A stretch of DNA of 64,000 nucleotides from Paenibacillus swuensis (GCF_001644605.1 NZ_CP011388.1:4507501-4571500), one strand, 5' to 3'. Shown: positions 54,826 through 63,090, counted from the first letter of the stretch. A program made the numbers and translations. Notes: generated by a model not told the origin, from the sequence alone.

Positions 54826-55556
54826 TGCCTGCTTAAGTACGCATACAAGTCGCCTAAAGTCACCACTTGTCTGGTTTCAATGATCTCCATAAAGCATGCC
54901 CATAGCTTGGCCGTCATCAAGGAATCTTCTAAAGCGTGATGACGCGTTGTCACAGGAATGTTATAACACTCCAGTAATTCATCCAACCCGTAAGAGGGGC
55001 GCTTGGGATCGATCCACTTGGCAATCATCATCGTATCCAGCAATCGATGGGTTAAATACACTTTGGAAGTCTTCCACAAGGCTGCGTTCAGAAACTGTTT
55101 ATCATGGCCGCTGGCATGAGCTACCAGCATTTTCTTGTCGATAAACTCCATAAAGTTATGTAACACCGTCAACAGATCAGGTGCGTTCTCAACCATGTCA
55201 TTGGTGATACCTGTCAGGAGTTCAATATGTTCGGGGATTTGCCTTGTAGGTTTAACGATGCTGTAGAATGTTTCGTTTTCTTGAATCTGATGACCTTTCA
55301 CAACCACTCCGCCGAATGAAATTATTTCATCCCCGTTATTGGGGTAGAACCCGGTAGTTTCCAGATCGAACACTACAATTTCAAGCTCCTTCAATGGCAT
55401 GTCAAAGAGCGTATTCTTTCGTTGTTCTTTCATCATGGAACGAATAAAGGCCATTTGTTGAGCATTTCGCGGATCGAACATGGAGGTGATGGCCGGCGCG
55501 ATTCCGCCCATTTTGTAAAGATTCCATAGCCGTCCCGTCCGTTTCTCATCACTCAT
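54822..55556 (-). CDS. DnaQ-like 3'-5' exonuclease
   Basis: 244-residue DEDDh exonuclease. D64 and E66 in VVFDLETTGF, Asp in HASGHDKQFL, and His plus Asp in RHHALEDSLMTAKL complete the catalytic set. The N-terminal 55 residues (GRLWNLYKMGGIAPAITSMFDPRNAQQM) are an extra helical region outside the nuclease. The gene begins 2 nt after the DUF294 gene and is surely co-expressed with it. The nucleic-acid substrate is unknown. Tail-to-tail overlap with the MFS gene. Confidence 0.9.
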   Translation of the reverse strand: MSDEKRTGRLWNLYKMGGIAPAITSMFDPRNAQQMAFIRSMMKEQRKNTLFDMPLKELEIVVFDLETTGFYPNNGDEIISFGGVVVKGHQIQENETFYSIVKPTRQIPEHIELLTGITNDMVENAPDLLTVLHNFMEFIDKKMLVAHASGHDKQFLNAALWKTSKVYLTHRLLDTMMIAKWIDPKRPSYGLDELLECYNIPVTTRHHALEDSLMTAKLWACFMEIIETRQVVTLGDLYAYLSRH

Positions 55557-55558
55557 GT

Positions 55559-56650
55559 CTACACACCTCTTCCTGTTGGATAGGCCAGCGCCGCTTTCTG
55601 TACCGCCTTCTGCAGTTCTTTGCCTTCCCTGAGGCTCAGCTTCAATCGGTCCTGAAGCTCTTTACTAAGATTTCTGATTTTAAGCTTACCGCTGGATGTA
55701 TACAACCCTTCCTCTTCTTTGTGCGCGGCTAAGGCACGAAGTTCGAGAATGAGTGAGAATGCGTCGGTCCAACGTTCACATAGTTGTTCAGGAACGGCCT
55801 TGTTCGCTTTTAAAGAGGATAATCGCTTAAGTGTAGACGTATCCGTTACTCTGTGACATAGAGACAGCAATCTTACGCCGTTCACAAAAGGGATATAAGC
55901 TCCATACTTAATATCAACGGAGCCGGCATCTTCACCGTACTGCTCTTTAATAAAGCTGCCAAACAGGTTAAGCAGCATCTTGTGTCTCAGCGTATTGCTT
56001 AACATGGCCGGAATGATGGCAGGATACGTTTCTGTTTGCTCCATGTAATATCGCTTCAATTCGGTGACAAGAATTTCAGAACCATAAACGCTGCGGGCAT
56101 CCGCAACGATAAGTAAATGGCGTATTTGCTCCCAGGTCCCCTCTGTGATCCAAACATGAATTAGTGCCTTCCACTCGTCTTTGGACTTGCGCCAAGCCTT
56201 ATTGGATGCGCTAACTTCGCCTTCACATGGCGGATAACCTAATGCCTGTAGTGATTCAACAACCTGGAATGATAATTTCTCAAAATAGTGTTCCGTTTCA
56301 CTCCGGAATTCGGGCTGAGGTTCTTCATAGATGAGCCCGTTATCCTGATCGCTCCAAAGCGTTTGTTCACCTCGGCCTCCGCTGCCGAATAGCATGAATG
56401 CGTAAGAAACAGGAGGAGGACCCATCCCCTCGTCGGCTAGTGCTTTCTCCGACAATTCAATGGTCCTCCCGATGATGGCGTCGTGTAACTTGTTAATGAA
56501 CAAGCCCCGCGCATAGCTTACGTCTTTCCCCGCTATAAGGGAGCCTTGCCCGTAGTGTGCATGAACCCATTCGCGTACCTTCCGCAGTTCATCGATATGT
56601 TCACACTGTTCAATTTCCTGCAGTTGTACCGCTTCCGTCCGCTCTTCCAC
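55559..56650 (-). CDS. DUF294 nucleotidyltransferase-like protein
   Basis: 363 residues from a GTG at 56650. The central DUF294 domain has the polymerase-beta motif MLFGSGGRGEQTLWSDQDNGLIYEE (GSGGRGE, then D-x-D), the metal-binding signature of nucleotidyltransferases. The C-terminal DUF294_C helical substrate domain follows (from about 210). The usual N-terminal CBS or cNMP domains are absent. Relatives are predicted signal-transduction nucleotidyltransferases. The exonuclease gene directly downstream is a recurring partner of this family, so the two may act in turn on a common RNA or nucleotide target. Confidence 0.88.
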   Translation of the reverse strand: MEERTEAVQLQEIEQCEHIDELRKVREWVHAHYGQGSLIAGKDVSYARGLFINKLHDAIIGRTIELSEKALADEGMGPPPVSYAFMLFGSGGRGEQTLWSDQDNGLIYEEPQPEFRSETEHYFEKLSFQVVESLQALGYPPCEGEVSASNKAWRKSKDEWKALIHVWITEGTWEQIRHLLIVADARSVYGSEILVTELKRYYMEQTETYPAIIPAMLSNTLRHKMLLNLFGSFIKEQYGEDAGSVDIKYGAYIPFVNGVRLLSLCHRVTDTSTLKRLSSLKANKAVPEQLCERWTDAFSLILELRALAAHKEEEGLYTSSGKLKIRNLSKELQDRLKLSLREGKELQKAVQKAALAYPTGRGV

Positions 56651-56697
56651 GGGAAGCCCCCCTATATTTAGGTCTCTGTCTCTATATTATAAGCGAA

Positions 56698-58047
56698 TTA
56701 CACTGTGATGGAAGAATCCTTCCTCATTTGTTCAGGGTAACCGTAAGCACCGTGCTCACTAAGATCCAAACCGATAATTTCTTCTTCTTCGGTTACACGA
56801 AGACCATTAACAGCTTTAATAACGAACAGCAAAACGAAAGATACTACGAATGCAAACGCTCCGCAAGCCAGAATACTCAAAGCCTGAACGCCTAGTTGGT
56901 GAAGTCCGCCGCCGTAGAACAGTCCCGCTTGACCGATGTTGACTTTAGTCGCCAATTCAGGTGTTGCGAAGAAACCGTTAGCCAGCGTACCCCAGATACC
57001 TGCAGCGCCATGAACAGATAAAGCATAAATCGGATCGTCAATTTTCAATTTCTCAAACAACTTGGTGCTTGCGAAAACAAGAATTCCGGCAATTAGACCA
57101 ATAACGATCGCTGCCCATGGAGCTACATATGCGCAGGATGCGGTGATAGCTACAAGACCTGCAAGCGCGCCGTTCAACATCGTCGAGATGTCTGCCTTAC
57201 CCATAATAATCCAGGAAATCAACAAGGCCGCGACCGCACCGCCAGCAGCGCCTAATTGAGTGTTGAAAGCGACGTAACCGAAAAACCCGTCTCCGACAGC
57301 CACCGTGGAACCTGCATTAAATCCGAACCAACCTACCCAAAGGAGTAACACGGATAGCGCTGTGTACACTTGGTTGTGTCCCAGAATTTCATTAGCGGAA
57401 CCGTCTTTATTAAATTTACCGATACGAGGTTTAAGTAAAATCGTCGCTGCCAAAGCCGCCATAGCACCGGTTAAGTGAACCACTGTGGAACCCGCGAAAT
57501 CTTGCGCACCGTCCAGTGCCAACCAACCGTCAGCGTTCCAGATCCAGTGTGCGATTACAGGATATACGATAGCTGAGAAAAGAATAGCGAAGATTAAGTA
57601 TACGGACAGTTTAGCTCTTTCAGCGAAGCCGCCCCATGCAATGGATAATGAAACACCCGCGAAAGCGAGTTGGAACAGAAAGAATACGGAACTTCCGTAC
57701 ATGGATTCGATAGCTAAGGATGGGTCATAGAAGAATGAATCTAAACCAAGAATCGGATTTCCGCCGCCGCCGAATGCCACGCCGTAACCTACCGCCCAGA
57801 ATATTAATGAACAAAGCCCGAAAGTGAAGATGGTCTTACCGGCTACGTGACCCGCGTTCTTCATTCGGGTCGATCCTGTCTCCAGAAGAATAAATCCGCC
57901 TTGCATCAGAATTACCAGGATAGCTCCCAGCATAACCCACAGAGCATCAACGCCGATTGCCGTAGCCGGTGCCGGATCCTCTGCAAAAGCCATCGTTGGA
58001 AACATCAATAATAACGTTCCTAAAGCAACCAGTGATTTCTTTAACAA
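56698..58047 (-). CDS. amtB: Ammonium transporter
   Basis: 449 residues from a TTG at 58047 (GGGGAG 8 nt upstream). A signal peptide (MLLKKSLVALGTLLLMFPTMAFA) is followed by eleven membrane segments. Family motifs are ALWVMLGAILVILMQGGFILLETGSTR, FAGSTVVHLTGA (pore His), and GFNAGSTV. The second pore His is in ALSVHGAAGIWGTLANG. The cytoplasmic tail is VTEEEEIIGLDLSEHGAYGYPE, the usual GlnK-sensitive end. There is no glnK gene beside it. GlnR/TnrA-type control is visible in the leader. Confidence 0.95.
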   Translation of the reverse strand: MLKKSLVALGTLLLMFPTMAFAEDPAPATAIGVDALWVMLGAILVILMQGGFILLETGSTRMKNAGHVAGKTIFTFGLCSLIFWAVGYGVAFGGGGNPILGLDSFFYDPSLAIESMYGSSVFFLFQLAFAGVSLSIAWGGFAERAKLSVYLIFAILFSAIVYPVIAHWIWNADGWLALDGAQDFAGSTVVHLTGAMAALAATILLKPRIGKFNKDGSANEILGHNQVYTALSVLLLWVGWFGFNAGSTVAVGDGFFGYVAFNTQLGAAGGAVAALLISWIIMGKADISTMLNGALAGLVAITASCAYVAPWAAIVIGLIAGILVFASTKLFEKLKIDDPIYALSVHGAAGIWGTLANGFFATPELATKVNIGQAGLFYGGGLHQLGVQALSILACGAFAFVVSFVLLFVIKAVNGLRVTEEEEIIGLDLSEHGAYGYPEQMRKDSSITV

Positions 58048-58068
58048 AACAACCACTCCCCTTAATAA

Positions 58069-58135
58069 TGTTAGTTTATATAACATTGCGTGATAAACTT
58101 AATGTCATTATAGTCTGTTACTCCTATTTTGACAA
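58069..58135 (-). promoter_or_regulatory. amtB promoter with a perfect GlnR/TnrA box downstream
   Basis: On the minus strand TTGTCA (58135-58130), 17 nt, TATAAT (58112-58107). The expected start of transcription is near 58100. At 58085-58069 the sequence TGTTATATAAACTAACA is an exact match to the GlnR/TnrA consensus TGTNAN7TNACA. It covers about +15 to +31 of the transcript, a position for repression. Nitrogen control of amtB by this family is known in Bacillus and Paenibacillus. Confidence 0.8.
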
Positions 58136-58181
58136 TAACTATTTCATCATAATTTACCATTTCACGAAAGTTAGATCATAT

Positions 58182-58225
58182 TTATCGTTACATAATTCGG
58201 GTTTATCGGAATTATGTAACGATAA
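58182..58225. repeat. 17-bp perfect inverted repeat in the amtB/merR divergent region
   Basis: TTATCGTTACATAATTC (58182-58198) and its exact complement (58209-58225) flank a 10-nt loop. Each arm holds TGTAACGATAA reading outward. The right one continues as TGTAACGATAACTAACG, matching GlnR/TnrA TGTNAN7TNACA at 7 of 8 positions; the left matches at 6 of 8. It lies 47-90 bp upstream of the amtB -35 box and 72 bp upstream of the merR -35. There is no T tract and no upstream gene to terminate, so an operator is likelier than a terminator. The rest of 58087-58384 holds the two promoters. Confidence 0.8.
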
Positions 58226-58296
58226 CTAACGTTGAAAACACATTTACAGAAAAACCATCTATGCGTAAAGCACTACATTCGCCTACACCGATACGT

Positions 58297-58325
58297 TTGA
58301 CTGTAATGTTTATATTAAGTATCAT
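58297..58325 (+). promoter_or_regulatory. Promoter of the MerR gene
   Basis: TTGACT (58297-58302), a 17-nt spacer, TATCAT (58320-58325): 5 of 6 matches in both boxes. The ATG is 60 nt downstream. Confidence 0.75.
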
Positions 58326-58384
58326 AAATTTAAGGTTATAACGTGTTACTTATGCATAAAGTTAGGGTAAAGAGGTGAAAGAAT

Positions 58385-58822
58385 ATGGCGGCTAATTTAT
58401 ATCGGATCGGCACTCTGTCCAAATTATCCGAAGTGAGCCAGCGAACCATTGATTACTATACAACTATGGGATTGATCCAGCCGGAGAAAAGAACGGATAA
58501 CAATTATCGGCTTTACAGCGATGACACCCTAACAAGATTAAAGCGCATCGAAATGATGAAAAAAGAGAAGTATACATTAGAAGAAATACGAACGGCCCTC
58601 AAGAGCTGGAATAAAGTGTCCAACGAGGAAGAGCTCACAGAGAAGTTCACCACACTACAGATGCATATGCAGCAACTGGAACGCGAAGTTAAAGAATTAA
58701 GTCCGATCATTGAGCATCTGAAACCAAATCAAATTCAGAACGTATTTAAGAATCTGACGCCTCAAGGCGCGGCATGCATTGAAGCCTTATTGCTGCTGCT
58801 GGGTAAAGGACCTCTGATGTAA
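58385..58822 (+). CDS. MerR-family transcriptional regulator
   Basis: 145 residues. The N-terminal winged helix is IGTLSKLSEVSQRTIDYYTTMGLIQPEKRTDNNYRLYSDDTLTRLKRI. A dimerisation coiled coil follows at about 75-110 (LTEKFTTLQMHMQQLEREVKELSPIIEHL), and a short C-terminal tail rich in Leu (CIEALLLLLGKG) with one Cys. It lacks the Cys pattern of metal sensors, and its C-terminus is not that of GlnR. It is divergent from amtB and shares the palindrome-bearing region. The ligand is unknown. Confidence 0.88.
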   Translation: MAANLYRIGTLSKLSEVSQRTIDYYTTMGLIQPEKRTDNNYRLYSDDTLTRLKRIEMMKKEKYTLEEIRTALKSWNKVSNEEELTEKFTTLQMHMQQLEREVKELSPIIEHLKPNQIQNVFKNLTPQGAACIEALLLLLGKGPLM

Positions 58823-58889
58823 AATTTTCGTTCACATTCTACCGGGCCTCCAGTCAGACGGCACACTACTTTATGATGGAGGTTAGCTT

Positions 58890-59588
58890 ATGTTCTTTCC
58901 TATAGGTTTTCATTATATGGATATATTCATATTCGCGGCTTTCGGCTTATCGCTGTGGGCTCAGTTTCGAGTAAAGGGAACGTTTAATAAATGGTCCAAA
59001 GTTCAGGTGTCCACCGGAATAACAGGTTATGAAGCCGCTCGCCGGATGCTGGATGTCAACGGACTTCAAGATGTTCCGATTGAGCCCATCCGTGGAGCTT
59101 TAACAGACCATTACGACCCCATCCACCGGGTTGTGAGGCTTTCCGAGCCGGTATATTATGAAAGCACGATTTCAGCGGTTTCAGTTGCTTGTCACGAAAT
59201 CGGTCATGCCATACAACATCAACAGCGTTACCCCATGCTGACTTTGAGACATCGGATGTTTCCTGTAGCCAGCTTTGCCTCGGGAACGGCTCCATTATTG
59301 ATTATAGCCGGATTATTCTTTCAACAATTCAGTTTCTTGTTCGGCTTGGGCATCATCTTCTTCTCGGCGGCTGTATTGTTTCAGGTTGTGACCCTGCCCG
59401 TGGAATTTAACGCCAGTTCCCGAGCACGAGACACGATGATTTCGGAAGGGTATATTTCGAATAACGAGGAACGCGGCGCAGCCAAGGTATTGAATGCCGC
59501 TGCTCTGACTTACGTCGCCGCTGCTCTTATATCTGTGCTTGAGCTGCTTAAGTACATTCTCATCTTCACCGGCCGTAATAACGATTAA
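58890..59588 (+). CDS. YugP-type zinc metallopeptidase
   Basis: 232-residue membrane protease of the neutral zinc metallopeptidase family (PF04298). HEIGH at 102-106 (VACHEIGHAIQHQQ) gives the zinc His pair and catalytic Glu. The third ligand is probably Glu in LPVEFNASSRA (about residue 171). Membrane segments lie at about 10-25, 127-160 and 208-228. Function is unknown in any Bacillus. GGAGG precedes the ATG. Confidence 0.9.
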   Translation: MFFPIGFHYMDIFIFAAFGLSLWAQFRVKGTFNKWSKVQVSTGITGYEAARRMLDVNGLQDVPIEPIRGALTDHYDPIHRVVRLSEPVYYESTISAVSVACHEIGHAIQHQQRYPMLTLRHRMFPVASFASGTAPLLIIAGLFFQQFSFLFGLGIIFFSAAVLFQVVTLPVEFNASSRARDTMISEGYISNNEERGAAKVLNAAALTYVAAALISVLELLKYILIFTGRNND

Positions 59589-59596
59589 ATCAGTGC

Positions 59597-59646
59597 AACA
59601 GCAAAGAAGAAGCGATCCTCCAAAGGATCGCTTCTTCTTTGCTGTT
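59597..59646. terminator. Long perfect bidirectional terminator
   Basis: A 23-bp perfect stem (59597-59619 with 59624-59646) with a 4-nt loop, between the convergent YugP and LysR genes. The stem is purine-rich on one arm, giving CTTCTTCTTTG on either side. Confidence 0.88.
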
Positions 59647-59662
59647 AATGAATATCAGACGA

Positions 59663-60556
59663 CTACTTAAGCTCTTTAAAGTAGTCGAGCAGAAATTTGT
59701 GAAACACATCCGCGACTAACGGCAAATCCTCATTCGACCGACGTATAACGCCAATGCTTCTCGTTACATTAGGTTCACTCACTTTCACCTTGACGGGCTG
59801 GAGCGAGCTTGTTTCGAATAAAGCCATCCCGGGAAGCAGGCTAACTCCCATCCCGGCTGCCACCAAGCCGCGGATGGTATCCGTCTCTTCTCCTTCGAAA
59901 CCGATGATGGGTGTAAAGCCCGCCTTCAAACAAGCGTTCCAGACAATCGGACGTAGAGAATATCCCTCACGGAACAATACGAAAGATTCATCCTTCAATT
60001 GATCCAACCGAATGGACTCACAACCGGCCAACGGATGATTCGAAGGCATAATGGCGAATAACTCTTCTGTAAGCATATGCTCGCTTGTTACGAATTCGTG
60101 TTTATCGGGGCTCGGGGAAATAAAGGCCAAATCCACTTCGCCTTCCATCACATCTTTTAACAATGTATTATACATGCCTTGTTTAAATCGAAATTTCACA
60201 TTAGGGTGATTCTTACGGAATTGGGAAACCACAGAGGGAATTAAATGAATACCCAGACTATGGGGAAAACCAAGCCTGATTTCACCTAACTCCGGGTCAA
60301 GAAACTCATGAATCTCATGAACGGATCGTTGCAAATCAGCCAATATACCCTCCACTCGCGTCAAGAAGAGTTTGCCTACCGGCGTAAGCTGAAGATTTCG
60401 ACCTTTCTGTTGAAAAAGATCAACACCCAGTTCTTCTTCCAGTTGATGGATTTGCCGGGAAACGGCCGATTGAGCGACATGCAATTCTTCCGCAGCCTGG
60501 GTAACATGCTGCTTGCGCGCCACCTTCACAAAGTAATGAAGCTGTCGTAATTCCAC
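59663..60556 (-). CDS. LysR-family regulator (GltC-like)
   Basis: 297 residues. N-terminal helix-turn-helix MELRQLHYFVKVARKQHVTQAAEELHVAQSAVSRQIHQLEEELGVDLFQQKGR. The effector domain begins near residue 92 (GEIRLGFPHSLGIHLIPSVVSQF). Identity to B. subtilis GltC is evident along the length (for example EFVLFREGYSLR-type and GLVAAGMGVSLLPG), but no gltAB is nearby. The divergent tpx gene, 112 bp away, is the likely local target, or the regulator acts elsewhere. Confidence 0.85.
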   Translation of the reverse strand: MELRQLHYFVKVARKQHVTQAAEELHVAQSAVSRQIHQLEEELGVDLFQQKGRNLQLTPVGKLFLTRVEGILADLQRSVHEIHEFLDPELGEIRLGFPHSLGIHLIPSVVSQFRKNHPNVKFRFKQGMYNTLLKDVMEGEVDLAFISPSPDKHEFVTSEHMLTEELFAIMPSNHPLAGCESIRLDQLKDESFVLFREGYSLRPIVWNACLKAGFTPIIGFEGEETDTIRGLVAAGMGVSLLPGMALFETSSLQPVKVKVSEPNVTRSIGVIRRSNEDLPLVADVFHKFLLDYFKELK

Positions 60557-60588
60557 AATATCTCTCCGTTTCTGTGCACTTCATGCAT

Positions 60589-60618
60589 TGGACAAGCGGG
60601 TTTTAAACAGTTTATAAT
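60589..60618 (+). promoter_or_regulatory. Promoter of tpx
   Basis: TGGACA (60589-60594), an 18-nt spacer and TATAAT (60613-60618), about 50 nt before the tpx ATG. Confidence 0.6.
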
Positions 60619-60668
60619 GAAAAGGTTGGTAATGTTTAGTGATTGACCATTCGAAGGAGGAATATGAC

Positions 60669-61187
60669 ATGTCCCAAGAACGTACAGGCGTAGCTACATT
60701 TAAAAGTAATCCTATCACTTTAATCGGCCCGGAAATTAAAGTTGGCGATCAAGCTCCTGATTTCCACGTTAACAAGAATTTACTTGAAGAGGTTACTTTG
60801 GCAACTTACGCAAATAAGGTAAAGTTGATCAGCGTTGTCCCTTCCTTGGACACAGGCGTATGTGATACGCAAACACGCCGTTTCAACGAAGAAGCTGCTA
60901 ATCTAGGCGAGAATGTCGTTATTCTAACCATTTCTGCCGACCTTCCTTTTGCTCAAGCTCGGTGGTGCGGCGCGGCGGGCGTGGACAAAGTAATTACTCT
61001 GTCCGACTACAAAACCAAGTCCTTCGGCACATCCTACGGCGTCCTTATCCAAGAATTCCAATTGGACATGAGAGCCATCTTCGTAATTGATGCTAACGAC
61101 ACAGTACAATATGTTGAATACTTGTCGGAGATGACGGAACACCCGAACTACGAGAAAGCGATTGAAGCTGTGAAAGCTCTCGTATAA
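60669..61187 (+). CDS. tpx: Thiol peroxidase
   Basis: Atypical 2-Cys peroxiredoxin that reduces peroxides using thioredoxin. 172 residues from the ATG at 60669 (AAGGAGG 8 nt upstream); the frame's upstream part is not family-like. Peroxidatic C65 in SLDTGVCDTQTRRF, resolving C100 in ARWCGAAG, and active-site Thr and Arg are present. The N-terminus (NPITLIGPEIKVGDQAPDF) is typical. Confidence 0.96.
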   Translation: MSQERTGVATFKSNPITLIGPEIKVGDQAPDFHVNKNLLEEVTLATYANKVKLISVVPSLDTGVCDTQTRRFNEEAANLGENVVILTISADLPFAQARWCGAAGVDKVITLSDYKTKSFGTSYGVLIQEFQLDMRAIFVIDANDTVQYVEYLSEMTEHPNYEKAIEAVKALV

Positions 61188-61200
61188 GCTATTTATAATA

Positions 61201-61235
61201 AAAGCGAGGAAGGTAACCCTTCTCTCGCTTTTTCA
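61201..61235. terminator. Terminator of tpx
   Basis: AAAGCGAG and CTCGCTTT pair, with an inner AAGG/CCTT pairing. TTTTTCATTTTA follows on the plus strand; the next gene is convergent. Confidence 0.8.
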
Positions 61236-61237
61236 TT

Positions 61238-61648
61238 TTATTCAGAGGTTTTATAATCCTTCATTTTACGGTCTAGCGCCGCATGTATATCCAGAATCGT
61301 CCTGTAGTTCGATCCAAGGTCGCCTAATGAGCCCCTGGAAGCCGAGTAGACGTCAATTGCGGACTTACTAGGTGTAATTGTAATCAAGGTCAGTGTAATG
61401 TCCTGTACTCTGCCTGTGACCGTCCGTTTCTCCAGTACAATTTCACCGACACTCTTCACTTCATGTAACACCTTGTAACCCGGCATTTTCTTAACGGCTG
61501 AAATAACCTCTTCCCAGAATTGCTCCTTAGACATCCGATAGTACCTGGTTTTCAGAAGAGGATCTTTCACTTTCTCTCCAGTTGATTCATGGCTGCGTAT
61601 AAGTCCGATTAATGCTCTCTTTAACAACAAAGTGTACCCCCTATTCAT
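61238..61648 (-). CDS. DUF1499-like protein
   Basis: About 136 residues from ATG 61648. The pattern AIDVYSASRGSLGDLGSNYRTILDIHAAL matches the C-terminal signature of DUF1499 (SASR..G.SDLG.NR). The preceding part (FWEEVISAVKKMPGYKVLHEVKSVGEIVLEKRT) fits as well. No signal peptide. An AGGGGG inside the first codons makes a TTG near 61627 a possible alternative start. The function of the family is not known. Confidence 0.6.
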   Translation of the reverse strand: MNRGYTLLLKRALIGLIRSHESTGEKVKDPLLKTRYYRMSKEQFWEEVISAVKKMPGYKVLHEVKSVGEIVLEKRTVTGRVQDITLTLITITPSKSAIDVYSASRGSLGDLGSNYRTILDIHAALDRKMKDYKTSE

Positions 61649-61701
61649 GTCCGTTTACTGCGATTGTGTGTTTATATCATCTTAACATTGTTTTCGGCGT
61701 A

Positions 61702-61922
61702 AAAAAAGACCCCTCGGAAGGAGTCTCGGTTTTAAGTTAGGAATCCCGCATATGCCGTTCGGCTCCTGTGTTTCAGAACCCGCTCTCGCAGGTGGGTGTC
61801 CTCAGCAGCGCTTATGAAGTCCCCGTTCGTGGGGCATGTCAGCCACGCCGTCTTATTGGTCTCCCTAGAAACAGTCATTGGTTCAAAACAACTGAGAACC
61901 GTCACGTACATCGCAGGATGGT
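61702..61922 (-). ncRNA. ssrS: Probable 6S RNA gene
   Basis: No protein gene fits 61730-61925, but the minus strand has a complete RNA transcription unit: promoter, about 190 structured bases, and a terminator (GACTCC/GGGGTC-type stem then TTTTTTT, 61727-61701). The 5' part (ATCCTGCGATGTACG) can pair imperfectly with the 3' part (CATATGCGGGAT), giving a long closing stem. The internal GACACCCACCTGCGAGAG and GCGTGGCTGACATG resemble conserved 6S segments in Firmicutes. Length is also right. 6S RNA mimics an open promoter and holds RNA polymerase in stationary phase. Identification rests on my recall of the motif, not a covariance search. Confidence 0.7.
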
Positions 61923-61929
61923 AGTTCAT

Positions 61930-61958
61930 ATTATAAAGTTATTATTAATGAAAGGCAA
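61930..61958 (-). promoter_or_regulatory. Promoter of the 6S-like RNA
   Basis: On the minus strand TTGCCT (61958-61953), 17 nt, TATAAT (61935-61930): a strong vegetative promoter with no ribosome binding site or ORF behind it. Transcription should start near 61922. Confidence 0.82.
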
Positions 61959-61960
61959 GT

Positions 61961-62755
61961 TTAAGAATTTTCCTTCGCTTTAGGTTCTTCAGCGGTCAAA
62001 GCTTCCTGTTCCGCAACGGCCGCCGCTTCCTCTGCAGCTAACGCATCCTGCTCCAATTTCAACTGTGTTTTGTTATAAATTCGATTGAATTGGTAAAAGG
62101 ACATATATGCGATAACACTACCCATAAAGAAGGGAATCAAGAACGTAAACTTAAAGAAACTGATATACAAGATCACCAGGTTCGTAATAGCCAGCAGTAC
62201 GGTTGATACAGGTCTCCCAATCGTAATGAGTACCGAGTTCTTGAACACTTGCCAGAACTTCATATGAAAATGTACCATGACAGAGAAGAAATGAAACATC
62301 GAAGCAAACATCAACACAGAGAATGCGATAAAAATATAGGAAATGATTTGAAATGTGCCGGTTTGGCCTTGATAAAATATAAAGTTTACATAAAAAATTA
62401 AACTGATTGCCGTATAGAGAAGCCCGCCAAGTAAACTATGCTTATAATTCTCCTTGTAACCGCGGAAGAACGTTTTGAACAAAGGCACATCTTCGTCCCC
62501 CATCACCCACTTGCGGGCAACCGTAAACATGGCAGCCGTAGCCGGAAAGAAAGCAAACGCTCCGACAACACCCATTATCACATAAGCAAAGACAAGCTCA
62601 GATGTATTTGTAGAAGTTCCCACTATTTGCAGAAAGCTGAACAATACAAAAATAAAAGGGATCGAGCACACAACCCAAAGCACATTGATGACGGAGAGTC
62701 TCATAATCCATTCGGATATCCGGTAAAACCCTCCCATTAAACCTCTCATTTCCAC
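61961..62755 (-). CDS. YesL-like DUF624 membrane protein
   Basis: 264 residues from a GTG at 62755 (perfect AAGGAGG 8 nt upstream). Five or six membrane segments. The family opening is GLMGGFYRISEWIMRLSVINVLWVVCSIPF; later MGDEDVPLFKTFFRGYKENYKHSLLGGLLY is the DUF624 signature. The C-terminal 35 residues are a soluble Ala/Glu-rich helix. In B. subtilis YesL lies beside YesM/YesN in a pectin locus; here it is far from the sugar genes. Confidence 0.85.
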   Translation of the reverse strand: MEMRGLMGGFYRISEWIMRLSVINVLWVVCSIPFIFVLFSFLQIVGTSTNTSELVFAYVIMGVVGAFAFFPATAAMFTVARKWVMGDEDVPLFKTFFRGYKENYKHSLLGGLLYTAISLIFYVNFIFYQGQTGTFQIISYIFIAFSVLMFASMFHFFSVMVHFHMKFWQVFKNSVLITIGRPVSTVLLAITNLVILYISFFKFTFLIPFFMGSVIAYMSFYQFNRIYNKTQLKLEQDALAAEEAAAVAEQEALTAEEPKAKENS

Positions 62756-62937
62756 AAACTTGTCCTCCTTAAAATCTGTAGCGTTTTCATTTAGGCATAT
62801 GCTTAACTATAATATACATTCGACAAATTCTCCAGTGCCCATTTTCCCTTCCCCTGGGTGTGTGTCTAGACGGCTCGGTCCCGTTTGCATACGATGTATG
62901 GTTACCAGCGATTAACATGGCAGAGGAGGAAACAAAC

Positions 62938-63033
62938 ATGACAGCAGCAGGCTACGGTGGCTTTACTTCCACAGGTGCGATTCTGGTTCTTTTCATCTTG
63001 TTGGTTATTATCAGCAAATCTTTCTTGTACTAA
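62938..63033 (+). CDS. Second YjcZ-family sporulation mini-protein
   Basis: 31 residues; GAGGAGG is about 9 nt upstream of the ATG. Sequence pattern TAAGYGGFTSTGAILVLF, then LLVIISKSFLY, nearly identical to the protein at 41910-42002 in the membrane helix. CATACGAT at 62888-62895, with AC 16 nt upstream, fits a sporulation mother-cell promoter loosely. Such proteins are made late in sporulation; function unknown. Confidence 0.87.
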   Translation: MTAAGYGGFTSTGAILVLFILLVIISKSFLY

Positions 63034-63063
63034 TTGCCGGTAATTTTATAACTATGCGCAAAA

Positions 63064-63090
63064 AAGACGAAGGTCTCGGACCTTCGTCTT
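63064..63090. terminator. Terminator of the DEAD-box helicase gene
   Basis: AAGACGAAGGTC and GACCTTCGTCTT form a 12-bp perfect stem with loop TCG. TTTTTTGC follows on the minus strand and CTCTTTG on the plus strand. Confidence 0.9.

Noticed and set aside
61732-61983. Short ORFs inside the 6S-like RNA
   Set aside because: No ribosome binding site; the promoter, terminator and stem structure point to an RNA.
62770-62800. CcpA cre site upstream of the YesL-like gene
   Set aside because: TGAAAACGCTACA is one base short of the 14-bp cre pattern, so the half-sites are out of register.
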